A DNA stretch of 26,107 nt. Source: Candidatus Cloacimonadota bacterium (lineage in GTDB: Bacteria; Cloacimonadota; Cloacimonadia; Cloacimonadales; Cloacimonadaceae). Location of the stretch: contig JALNWR010000004.1 in NCBI GenBank assembly GCA_023230795.1, positions 1 through 26,107 of the forward strand. Reading direction: 5' to 3'. The translations under genes were made by a program, and so were the position numbers. Within the stretch, counting starts at the first letter, position 1. Every line of letters begins with the position of its first letter. Of this stretch, positions 1-8,067 are shown piece by piece. The notes below the pieces were generated by a model. The model was not told the origin of the DNA, searched no databases, and saw only the letters and a list, made by a program, of their open reading frames with translations.

Positions 1-119
1 ACCAGCAGAAGAGCTAAACCAGCAGAAGAGCTAAACCAGCAGAAGAGCTAAACCAGCAGAAGAGCTAAACCAGCAGAAGAGCTAAACCAGCAGAAGAGCT
101 AAACCAGCCAAGGGAGCTA
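1..119. repeat. 17-bp tandem repeat, six exact copies
   Basis: The 17-bp unit ACCAGCAGAAGAGCTAA is repeated exactly six times from 1 to 102. A degenerate partial copy (103-119) follows and runs straight into the octamer array. The array is cut by the window start, so the true copy number is unknown. It has no spacers and is therefore not a CRISPR array. Exact identity of the copies suggests recent expansion by slippage. Confidence 0.95.
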
Positions 120-173
120 CTTCAAAACCTGAAAACCTCAAAACCTGAAAACCTGAAAACTTCAAAACCTCAA
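120..173. repeat. Octamer tandem array (CCTGAAAA / CTTCAAAA family), first copy
   Basis: Six full 8-bp units (CTTCAAAA, CCTGAAAA, CCTCAAAA, CCTGAAAA, CCTGAAAA, CTTCAAAA) are followed by a partial unit. The same octamer family recurs at 14526-14716 and, reversed, at 19931-19994. The junction just before it (AAGGGAGCTACTTCAAAACC) closely resembles the junction before the 14526 array, so the two arrays probably share an origin. Confidence 0.9.
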
Positions 174-187
174 TCTCGATATTCAGC

Positions 188-193
188 TTGACA
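188..193 (+). promoter_or_regulatory. Candidate -35 box TTGACA for the cls-addB-addA operon
   Basis: TTGACA lies 75 nt upstream of the cls start codon. Similar boxes precede every other plus-strand unit in the window. No convincing -10 hexamer can be placed by eye at standard spacing. Confidence 0.35.
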
Positions 194-262
194 GATTATC
201 TGCTTATACTGACTCTGTTTTAATAAATAAAAAGTGTAATAAATACCATTTTGGGAGGAGAA

Positions 263-1828
263 ATGGCGTCGAACCGGATGCTGGATACCATCCTTTTGAT
301 CCTGGCCTTGCTGTTGAGTCTGTTCATCGTGGCCTCGCTCACACAGCTTTTGTGGGGAGGTGACCTCTTATATACTTTCACTCATGTCACCTCGCAGATC
401 ATCTATGTCATTTTTGCTGTGACCATCGTCTTGATTGTCCTGGTTTTGGTATTGGAAAATTCCTCTCCGGTGCATACTTTGGCCTGGATCATGGTGCTGA
501 TCTTCATCCCGATCTTGGGCTTTGTCTTTTATCTCTTTTTCGGGCGCAATTGGCGCAAGCGGAAGCTTTTTTGCCGCAAGGAATTGCATGATAAGGATTT
601 TCTTAATCTCCTGGCCAGTAAGGTTCCGGAATTTTCTCCCTATCATCTGGAGGAAGGCCTGGAGCACAAGCTGCACAAACTATTGAAAAACAACAGCAAG
701 GCCATCATCACTACGCACAATAAGATCGAGCTGATCAGCGATACCGGCATTGCTTTTGCCGCTATTTGTGACGGGATAGAGGCCGCCACAGCTCATGTGC
801 ATCTGGAGTATTTCTCTATAGCCGCAGACAGCACAGGGAATTACCTCAAAGACCTTTTGATCAAAAAAGCCAGGGCCGGGGTGGAAGTCCGTTTTATCTA
901 CGATGATGTAGCTTGCTGGAGATTGCCCCGCCGTTTCAAGCGCGAGCTTAGAGCTGCCGGAGTCCAATTTGTCCCCTTTATGCCAGTCTGGATTCCGTTT
1001 TTGAACAGCCGCATGAACTATCGCAATCACAGAAAACTGGTGATCGTAGATGGTAGAAAAGCCTATCTGGGAGGGCTGAATATCGGTGATAAATATCTGA
1101 GCAAGGACCCCTATTATGGCTATTGGCGGGATTCGCTGGCGATCTTTGAAGGGCAGAGCGTGCTCAGCTTACAGGCTATATTTCTGGTAGATTGGTTCTT
1201 TGTGAGCCAGGAAAATCTCTTTAATGCGGAAGGCTTTGATAAATACATCTGTCAGGACCTCGGCAAAGACATACAGGGAATATCTCCCGTGCAAGTGGTG
1301 GCCAGCGGGCCGGATACAGACCAGGCCAGCATTCTGCAGCTATACTTTGCCGCCATCGCCAATGCCAGTAGCTCAATTCGGATCAATACCCCCTATCTGA
1401 TCTTGAATGAATCCCTTTTGATGGCGCTCAAGACCAGTGCCATCAGCGGGGTCAGGGTACAAATCATCATGCCGGAAAAAGCCGATCACTGGATAGTCTT
1501 TTGGGGTTCGCGTTCCTATTTCCAGGAGCTCTTGGAAGCTGGCGTGGAAATCTATGAATACACCCGCGGTTTTATGCATGCCAAGATACTGATCGTAGAT
1601 GATGAAATCCTGGGGCTGGGCACGGCCAATATGGACCTTAGGAGTTTCAACCACAATTTTGAGCTCACGGCAATGGTCTATGAAGACAAGATAGTGGACA
1701 AAGCGGTGGATGCCTTCAATGAAGACCTGGCCTTCTCACGCCGGATCAATCTGGAAGAATTCCGCAAACGCGGCCTGATCGAGCGCAGCAAAGAATCCAT
1801 CTGCCGGCTCTTTTCACCCCTTTTGTAA
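263..1828 (+). CDS. cls: Cardiolipin synthase (phospholipase D family)
   Basis: The predicted 521-aa membrane enzyme would condense two phosphatidylglycerol molecules to cardiolipin at the inner membrane. The N-terminus has hydrophobic segments (about residues 6-28 and 40-95, including an ENSSPVHTLAWI stretch typical of bacterial Cls). Two PLD HKD motifs follow: HRKLVIVDG at about H256 and HAKILIVDD at about H439. The length matches the family. The start chosen is ATG 263, because GGGAGG at 253-258 sits 4 nt upstream; the TTG at 251 would put the Shine-Dalgarno sequence inside the gene. The next gene begins 9 nt after the stop, so it is the first gene of an operon with the AddB- and AddA-like proteins. 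That pairing has no obvious functional logic. Confidence 0.93.
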   Translation: MASNRMLDTILLILALLLSLFIVASLTQLLWGGDLLYTFTHVTSQIIYVIFAVTIVLIVLVLVLENSSPVHTLAWIMVLIFIPILGFVFYLFFGRNWRKRKLFCRKELHDKDFLNLLASKVPEFSPYHLEEGLEHKLHKLLKNNSKAIITTHNKIELISDTGIAFAAICDGIEAATAHVHLEYFSIAADSTGNYLKDLLIKKARAGVEVRFIYDDVACWRLPRRFKRELRAAGVQFVPFMPVWIPFLNSRMNYRNHRKLVIVDGRKAYLGGLNIGDKYLSKDPYYGYWRDSLAIFEGQSVLSLQAIFLVDWFFVSQENLFNAEGFDKYICQDLGKDIQGISPVQVVASGPDTDQASILQLYFAAIANASSSIRINTPYLILNESLLMALKTSAISGVRVQIIMPEKADHWIVFWGSRSYFQELLEAGVEIYEYTRGFMHAKILIVDDEILGLGTANMDLRSFNHNFELTAMVYEDKIVDKAVDAFNEDLAFSRRINLEEFRKRGLIERSKESICRLFSPLL

Positions 1829-1837
1829 GGATACTCA

Positions 1838-4642
1838 ATGAAGTTTATCAGTATTGATCTTAATCAAGACATCCTGGATGCAGCACTTGACTGTATAAGC
1901 GAAAGGTGCATCATGGTCTTTCCCACGCGGGTTTCGGCCAATCTGGCCAGATTGCGCTTTGAGCCCCGCTGGCATTTTCAGCAAATCATTTGGACTACTA
2001 TGGAGGATTTTAAGGCTGGGCTAGTAAGCACCGAGCTTCCCCGCCTGGAAGATGAGAAAAGGCTGCTCTGCCTGTATCAGGTATTGACTCAGGAGGAATG
2101 CGAGTATTTTCACCTGAGCGAATACAACGATGTGGTGGATTGGGGGAATCACTTCTTCCAATTTCTGCAAGAGTACAGCGAGGCCGGACGGGATGTAAAT
2201 CAGCTGGCCACTTTGCCGGATGATCCGGATATCTATCTCAGGCACTGGCAAGAAGAGCACATCGGCCATATCGCTAATATCCTGGAACGCTATCGTGAGC
2301 GCATCAGCGAAATGGGCTTTACGGATATCATCTTTTCCAGCTCTGCACAAGACTTGCAGATACCTTATCAAGATTACCGCATCGTGCTGGTAAATCAATA
2401 TTATTACAGCAAATTTGAGCAAGAGCTATTGCACAGCTGCGAGCATAGTCAAAATGAAGTCTGGCTGCTGCATCACGGCGGACAGGCCGATGCCAAGAGC
2501 TGGCAAACTCCCGGCTTTGATCCCGCCAAACTATACGCTGCCCTCTCCCAGCAGCCGCAGATCTGCATCTATCAATGTGAAAACGAAGAGCAACACGCCC
2601 TGCTGCTATTAACCCACAGAAAGCAGCTAAAAGACAGCGGAACTATCATCGACAACAGCTTCTGGCAAAAGGCCTATTCCGCTTGGTTCCCGCAGGATTT
2701 TGTGAAAGCCAGACAGCAGCTGCCCATTACCCAGAGCCTGTGGTATGGATTCATGAGCTTCTTGGATGAATTGGTGCAGAGCCAGCAGGCTACTTCCGGT
2801 TTTGTGCCTTTGAGCATCATCATCCGGCAGTTCAGGGACTTCCGCTATCCGGCTTTGTTGCAGGAGGATTGGGATGCCGTGAGGAAGGACGCTTTATTAA
2901 GGGAGCTTTTCAAGCTGAGCGAGCAGGAGGTCTTGTATCTGGATTTGAATCCTTTGGCGCAGTTTGGCCCTGAAACCGAATCCCAATATCCGCTTTTAAG
3001 CACTTTATGCAGCAAACTCTTTGCCTGGGTGGAGGATATCCTGAATCTGAAAGACATCGGGGAGCTGATTCAGCTTTGCACGGGCGTGCTGGCTCCCGAA
3101 AAGTTCTGCAGCCCGCAAGAGCTGGACAAGACCGATATCCTGCCTCAAATCTGGAAAGCCCTGGCCAATTTCAGTGCTGTGGAGAATATGCGCCTGGTGC
3201 AAGACTGGGCGGGCATCTTCCCGGCTGTGGGAGCAGCGCTGTTTCGCCTCTGGCTGGACTATGTGAAGCCAGAGCGGCTACGGTATCAGCTTCTTGGCGG
3301 CAGCCCAAGCTCTTGGGAGATCAGCAACCTTCTGGACTTTCGCAACAGACGGCAGGACAATCTGGTGCTCCTGCAGATGGTAGAGGGAATCCTGCCCCAA
3401 TCCCCAGGGCCGGTATGGCTCTTGAACGAAGGACAGCGTGCCAGGCTGGGTCTGCTGAATTATGATATCATCAGAGCCTGGGAGCGGTATTATTTCTTCC
3501 GCATGGTCTTTTCGGCGCGTAAGGTGAGTATCTATACTTACCAGAATGCGGGAAAGAGCATCGAGCCCAGCAGCTTTATCGGTGAATTAAAGCAGATTTG
3601 CCCGCAGAATATCAGTGAGAGCAAGGCGGAAGTCATTCCCTTTGGCCATGTCTTGAGGCTCTGGCAGGATATGCAGACAGACCCCCTGCAACAGAGTATA
3701 GGTTCCTCTGAGATTTTCTGCAAAAGCTGTGATGCGGATTTCTTCCGTCTGCCACCTCAGCCTTTGCAGGATTTTGGCGAGCACGGGCGGATCCGGCAAA
3801 GCAGCTATGAGCTTGGCCTCATGATCAACAATCCCTTCGCCTGGTATATTAGGGCTTTGCGCAAATTAAGCCCCCGCAAGGCAGAGCTGGCCGAAAGCAT
3901 CAGCCCCAGCCTCTTTGGCACTCTGATGCATCACTATTTTAACGAAGTTCTGGGCGAAAAGCCCCAGCGGCATGAGAGCGTGGAGGCCCTCAGTCAGCTC
4001 TTTTCAGATGGTGACAGACTGCGCATCACGCTGCAACAGATCATCCAAAGCCGGGAGTTTTACTACAAAATCCCCAAGAATTACAATCAGGACTTTCTGC
4101 TCGCAATCATCAGCGAATGCCTGGCGGATTCCCTGCAGCAGTTTTATAGCCGCTTCTTCCTGCACAGACTGGGGCGCGGCAGCTTCACCCTGATCCCGGA
4201 AAGCAGATTCATGAGCAAGGTAGAGCAGCAATACAAAGAGCTCTGCAGGATCGAGCATCAAGAGCGGATATATCGGGTGATGATCCGCGGGAAGGCCGAT
4301 CTCAGAATTGAGTCGCCGCAGGGCAAGATCATCGTGGATTTCAAGACCGGCTCTGCCCATGCAAGTCAACTGATCTTTTATGAATACTTTTACTATTTGC
4401 TGGAAAATCCACAGCTGGAAGCTGAGCTAAGCTCATACTTCTGGCAGATTCTGGATATGCGCATAGACTACAAAAATCAGGTGACCGCCAAAAAGAGGGA
4501 GCAATACATCAGCGATATCAGTCAGAGCCTGAAAGACTGCCTGGAGCAAGGCTACGGCATCGCCACAAAGGCAGAGCACAGGGGCATCTTGCAAGAGATT
4601 ACGCGCAGCGATCTGTATCTGACGGGAGGCATCAATGACTGA
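1838..4642 (+). CDS. addB: AddB-like PD-(D/E)XK nuclease, partner of the downstream helicase
   Basis: This 934-aa protein is the probable second subunit of an AddAB-type double-strand-break resection complex. The C-terminus carries a RecB-type nuclease motif, with D821 (GKADLRI) and D834-x-K836 (IIVDFKTG). Upstream of it, around residues 655-680, is an SSYELGLMINNPFAWYIRAL region equivalent to the SxSxLExYxxCPF segment of AddB. There an Asn replaces the Cys that would ligand an Fe-S cluster, and the terminal Cys cluster of Bacillus AddB is also absent. No Walker A is visible at the N-terminus, as expected for an inactivated helicase half. An AAGGA Shine-Dalgarno precedes the start. The gene overlaps the next by 8 bp, implying translational coupling. 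Overall similarity to AddB is weak, so 'PD-(D/E)XK nuclease family protein' is the safe name. Confidence 0.82.
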   Translation: MKFISIDLNQDILDAALDCISERCIMVFPTRVSANLARLRFEPRWHFQQIIWTTMEDFKAGLVSTELPRLEDEKRLLCLYQVLTQEECEYFHLSEYNDVVDWGNHFFQFLQEYSEAGRDVNQLATLPDDPDIYLRHWQEEHIGHIANILERYRERISEMGFTDIIFSSSAQDLQIPYQDYRIVLVNQYYYSKFEQELLHSCEHSQNEVWLLHHGGQADAKSWQTPGFDPAKLYAALSQQPQICIYQCENEEQHALLLLTHRKQLKDSGTIIDNSFWQKAYSAWFPQDFVKARQQLPITQSLWYGFMSFLDELVQSQQATSGFVPLSIIIRQFRDFRYPALLQEDWDAVRKDALLRELFKLSEQEVLYLDLNPLAQFGPETESQYPLLSTLCSKLFAWVEDILNLKDIGELIQLCTGVLAPEKFCSPQELDKTDILPQIWKALANFSAVENMRLVQDWAGIFPAVGAALFRLWLDYVKPERLRYQLLGGSPSSWEISNLLDFRNRRQDNLVLLQMVEGILPQSPGPVWLLNEGQRARLGLLNYDIIRAWERYYFFRMVFSARKVSIYTYQNAGKSIEPSSFIGELKQICPQNISESKAEVIPFGHVLRLWQDMQTDPLQQSIGSSEIFCKSCDADFFRLPPQPLQDFGEHGRIRQSSYELGLMINNPFAWYIRALRKLSPRKAELAESISPSLFGTLMHHYFNEVLGEKPQRHESVEALSQLFSDGDRLRITLQQIIQSREFYYKIPKNYNQDFLLAIISECLADSLQQFYSRFFLHRLGRGSFTLIPESRFMSKVEQQYKELCRIEHQERIYRVMIRGKADLRIESPQGKIIVDFKTGSAHASQLIFYEYFYYLLENPQLEAELSSYFWQILDMRIDYKNQVTAKKREQYISDISQSLKDCLEQGYGIATKAEHRGILQEITRSDLYLTGGIND

Positions 4643-7600
4643 CTTTCAAAACCGCATCATCTCCGCCAGTGCCGGCACCGGCAAGACCTACCGGCTCTCC
4701 ATCGAATACATCAGCCTGATCTTGCGTTACTATCGCCAGCATCCCGAATTCTCTCTGGACTGCGTTCTGGCACTTACTTTTACCCGCAAGGCCACTGCCG
4801 AGATCAGAGAGCGGATCATGTCCCAATTGCAGGAATTGCTGGATGAGCCGCAGGGCAGTCTGGCTCTGGATTTGCGCAGGCAGGTAGCAGGTGACCCCGA
4901 AGGCCTGAGCATCGATGAACAAGGCATCCTGCGCTCTGCCCTCCTGGAAATTTCAGCGGATCAGCGCAATCTGCAAGTGATGACTATAGATAGCTTTACC
5001 AGCAGTATCTTCCGCAATATAGTGCGTCCGCTCAGAAGCATCGATAGCTATGAATTGGATCAGGATGCGGTAAACAAACGCCTGCCTTATCTGATGAATC
5101 ATCTGATGAATCCTGCCTTTAGGGATCGAGTGGACAAGCTGCTGTCCCGCAAGGTGCGCCGCAGTCTGGATGATTATAGTGAGTTCTTCAAGAGCTTGAT
5201 CTACAACCGCTGGATCTACTTTCTGATCAAGCGACGCTGCCCGGAAAACCGCTATGCAGCTCTGCCCCGTGAGCACGATTTTGAGCAGGCTTTCCGGCTC
5301 TTTATCCAAAGCCTCTATGACATCTATCAGGATAAAGCCAAGGGGGAATTTGCAAAGTATTTCAAGACCGATTTCCGTAGTCTGTTGCCCGGCGATTTTG
5401 AGAATCCCCCGCAGCTTTCCCGGATGGTGGAGGAGCTATTGCAGCGCTCTTCAGACGCTATGGCTCTGCTGAAGGTCATCGATAGTAAAGGCATATTCAG
5501 CAGGACGCCGGTGCCCAAAGACCGGCGGGATGAGATTCAGGCCATGCAGGATGAGCTACTCAGCGCTTTGGCGGAAAAGCTGTATCATGAGTATTTCATC
5601 CCGGAGCAAGAGGAAATACTCCAGCTTTGGGAGATCATCCTCCGGGAGTATGACCAGCTGATCTACCGCTATAAGAATATGACCTATCAGGATATCGCCT
5701 GGTTCACTTTTGAAGCGCTATTCAGCCCGGAGCCGCCCATCTTTGATCTCACCAACGAAAGTGCGGCTACGGAGTTTTACGAATTCCTCAGCCATCGCAC
5801 CCGTTTCATGCTGATAGATGAGTTTCAGGATACTTCGCTCATCCAGTTTAACACCCTGCGCCCCATCATGGAAGAAATCTGCTCCGGCTATGGCAGCAAA
5901 GAGATTGGCGGCATCATCGTAGTGGGAGATGAGAAGCAATCCATCTTTGGCTGGCGGGGCGGAGAGCGCGATCTGCTGCTCAATCTCAAACACATCATCC
6001 CTTCCCTGTCCGAAGTAGAGATAGAGCCCCTGATGCACTCCTGGCGTGCAGGCGGGGATATGATGAACTTCATAAACCATATCTTCTGTGATGCCCAGCT
6101 GCATGGATACCTCTCGGAAAACGGCATGAGCTGGCAATACCCGCAGGTGAAATCGGCCATAGACGATCTTTCTACTACCATAGAGCTGAAGTGTATGCCC
6201 CACTATCACACTATGGGCGGCAAGTCTGAAACCTATAACTTCTTTGTGGAGCAGATGATCCTGCCCGCTTTGCAAGATAAGCAGGGGCAGGAGTCCGTCG
6301 CCATCCTCTGCCGCAAGACCAGACAGCTGGAGGAGCTGCAATTGCTTTTGGAAGAGCACGGCCAGAGCGGCATCTTCCAGCCCAGCGCGCCCATTACTAC
6401 GCATCATCTGGTGGCAGCCTTGATGCACTGGCTGAGCTTCGTATCCTATGGCGACTGGCTGGACTTCCTGGCCTTTGTCCGCTCTGACTTCCTGCTGCTG
6501 GATAGCGCTGCACTCAAGGATTTGATCGACCTGATTGCAGAGTTTGAATCCGGGAAACAGGAGAATCCCGAGACCCTCGGCCCAAAGCTCTCTGCTCTCT
6601 CTCCCCTGGACGAGCTTCTTATTCTTGCCGGCAAACAGGCGCACAGCAGTCCTTACAATGCCCTTTTAGAGACCATCAGCCTCTGCCTCAGAGATCACGA
6701 GGCCTTCCCCGAGCGTGATTATCTGAATCTTCAAGTCTTCCTGAATATTGCCAAAGACTGGGAGCTGAGCATTGCCAAAGCCGGCCTATCCATCCCCGCC
6801 TTTTTAGCTTACGTAAAGGAAAATACCGTGCAGGACGGCTTTACCCAGGTAAGCGTGGAAGGCGATGAAGGCATACAGCTGATCACCATTCACAAGTCCA
6901 AGGGATTGCAATTTGACCGCGTCTTTGTGCTCTATGATCTGTCCAGGCCCCGCTCCTCACAGCAGAGCCTGTATTGGGCTATTCAGTATATGAATCAGGG
7001 TTTTCAGCAGCTTTCCGGCTATGCCCTCAGCTATCACTATGAAGAGGTGCTAAAGCATTCCCCCGCGGCGCAGCTCTGGCAGGACAAAAACAAAGCCTCG
7101 CTGCTGGAAGAGCTGAATACGCTGTACGTGGCCTTTACCAGAGCTAAAAAGCACCTGCATATCCTCTTTACCTACTCAGGAACCAAAGACTGGTCTGATT
7201 ACTATGCCCAAAAGCAGGGGGAAGATACCCTGATGCTGCCCGCAATCCTGGCCAATGCCTGCCTGGGTTATTTTGGGGAGAATGAACCCGACGAACAGGG
7301 CATCTATCGATTTGAAAGTCAGCATGATCCTCCACAGGAGCCAGAGTCTGATCCGGATGCCAGAGCAGAGGATTTCCGCCCCGAACTTAGCTTTGCCCAG
7401 CCTGCCGAATTGGATTGGAGCGCCATCCAAAGCATAGACGCTCTGCCCATGGCCTCATACAAGGAAGTGTATCTGGAAAAACGCCAGGCGCTGTGGGGTG
7501 ACCTGGCCCATTACTACCTCTTTTTCATCAAAACCGACAGCCCGGATGAGCACGAGCGCGCCCGCCGGGAGTGCATCAGCCGCTATGGCTCCCTCTTGCC

Positions 7601-7895
7601 TGTAGCCCAGCTCAAGCGCTTCTTTAGCAAGCTCTGCCTGGAAATCCGCAAGCACGGCTATCTCTTTGACCCGGATTATGACAGGATTTACAACGAATTT
7701 GAGGTTGGCGACTCCCGCGTGGATCGCCTGATGCTGAATACAGCGGCCAAAAAGGCCTGGATCATAGACTACAAAACCGGTGATATCCACGAACAAGAGC
7801 AATTGGACGTATATCAGAAAGCGCTATCTGCCCTGCCCGCTTTTCAGGGTTATAGCTTTCAGAAGGACTATGTGCTTTTGGATTTACGCAGTTAG
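4635..7895 (+). CDS. addA: AddA-like UvrD/RecB-family helicase-nuclease
   Basis: This 1086-aa SF1A helicase with a C-terminal nuclease would unwind and degrade broken DNA ends for recombination. Motifs appear in order: Walker A SAGTGKT (12-18), motif Ia LALTFTRKATAEIRERI, motif Ic VMTIDSF, motif II LIDEFQDT (D395), motif III GDEKQSIFGWRG (about 431), motif IV around LMHSWRAGGDM, motif V THKSKGLQFD (H753) and motif VI YVAFTRAKKH (Y831). The RecB-type nuclease motif IIDYKTGD lies at D1045-K1047. All catalytic residues visible by eye are intact. The start overlaps the end of the AddB-like gene and has GGGAGG just upstream. It is the last gene of the operon. No strong terminator follows, only a TGTTGA/TCAACA hairpin at 7933-7950 without a T-run. 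Confidence 0.92.
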   Translation: MTDFQNRIISASAGTGKTYRLSIEYISLILRYYRQHPEFSLDCVLALTFTRKATAEIRERIMSQLQELLDEPQGSLALDLRRQVAGDPEGLSIDEQGILRSALLEISADQRNLQVMTIDSFTSSIFRNIVRPLRSIDSYELDQDAVNKRLPYLMNHLMNPAFRDRVDKLLSRKVRRSLDDYSEFFKSLIYNRWIYFLIKRRCPENRYAALPREHDFEQAFRLFIQSLYDIYQDKAKGEFAKYFKTDFRSLLPGDFENPPQLSRMVEELLQRSSDAMALLKVIDSKGIFSRTPVPKDRRDEIQAMQDELLSALAEKLYHEYFIPEQEEILQLWEIILREYDQLIYRYKNMTYQDIAWFTFEALFSPEPPIFDLTNESAATEFYEFLSHRTRFMLIDEFQDTSLIQFNTLRPIMEEICSGYGSKEIGGIIVVGDEKQSIFGWRGGERDLLLNLKHIIPSLSEVEIEPLMHSWRAGGDMMNFINHIFCDAQLHGYLSENGMSWQYPQVKSAIDDLSTTIELKCMPHYHTMGGKSETYNFFVEQMILPALQDKQGQESVAILCRKTRQLEELQLLLEEHGQSGIFQPSAPITTHHLVAALMHWLSFVSYGDWLDFLAFVRSDFLLLDSAALKDLIDLIAEFESGKQENPETLGPKLSALSPLDELLILAGKQAHSSPYNALLETISLCLRDHEAFPERDYLNLQVFLNIAKDWELSIAKAGLSIPAFLAYVKENTVQDGFTQVSVEGDEGIQLITIHKSKGLQFDRVFVLYDLSRPRSSQQSLYWAIQYMNQGFQQLSGYALSYHYEEVLKHSPAAQLWQDKNKASLLEELNTLYVAFTRAKKHLHILFTYSGTKDWSDYYAQKQGEDTLMLPAILANACLGYFGENEPDEQGIYRFESQHDPPQEPESDPDARAEDFRPELSFAQPAELDWSAIQSIDALPMASYKEVYLEKRQALWGDLAHYYLFFIKTDSPDEHERARRECISRYGSLLPVAQLKRFFSKLCLEIRKHGYLFDPDYDRIYNEFEVGDSRVDRLMLNTAAKKAWIIDYKTGDIHEQEQLDVYQKALSALPAFQGYSFQKDYVLLDLRS

Positions 7896-7932
7896 TGGGC
7901 ATAACCTGGCAGCAAGCTGAAAACCACACCTT

Positions 7933-7950
7933 TGTTGAGAAATATCAACA
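7933..7950 (+). other. Short hairpin after addA
   Basis: The arms TGTTGA and TCAACA are separated by 6 nt, 38 nt after the addA stop. No T-run follows, so it is at best a weak or factor-assisted terminator. Confidence 0.25.
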
Positions 7951-7976
7951 GCTTTAGTCCAAAAACCTTGATTTAC

Positions 7977-8053
7977 GAGATAATATCTCTTGACAGCCAG
8001 ATGGAATATAGGATTGTAGAAACCATCAGTGATCAACAGAGATAATATCTCTT
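7977..8053 (+). promoter_or_regulatory. Two identical 15-bp near-palindromes in the leader of the AAA15-RloB pair (candidate operators)
   Basis: GAGATAATATCTCTT occurs exactly at 7977-7991 and again at 8039-8053. Each has GAGAT / ATCTC arms around AAT. The first copy overlaps a TTGACA (7990-7995). The second ends 3 nt before the AGGAGG Shine-Dalgarno (8057-8062). This placement fits a repressor binding both sites of one promoter, or an RNA hairpin hiding the ribosome-binding site. No regulator gene lies next to the pair, so the binding factor is unknown. Confidence 0.6.
7990..7995 (+). promoter_or_regulatory. Candidate -35 box TTGACA for the AAA15-RloB pair
   Basis: TTGACA lies 78 nt upstream of the ATG and overlaps the right end of the first 15-bp palindrome. 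This would make that palindrome a classical operator position. A -10 element is not clear; ATTGTA at 8013-8018 is the poor match at 17-nt spacing. Confidence 0.4.
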
Positions 8054-8067
8054 AAAAGGAGGTTGTG

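Noticed and set aside
1..102. 17-bp repeats as a CRISPR edge
   Set aside because: Copies are back to back without spacers.
5718..6644. Minus-strand open frame of 308 aa
   Set aside because: Antisense shadow of the helicase gene, whose motifs are intact in the plus frame.
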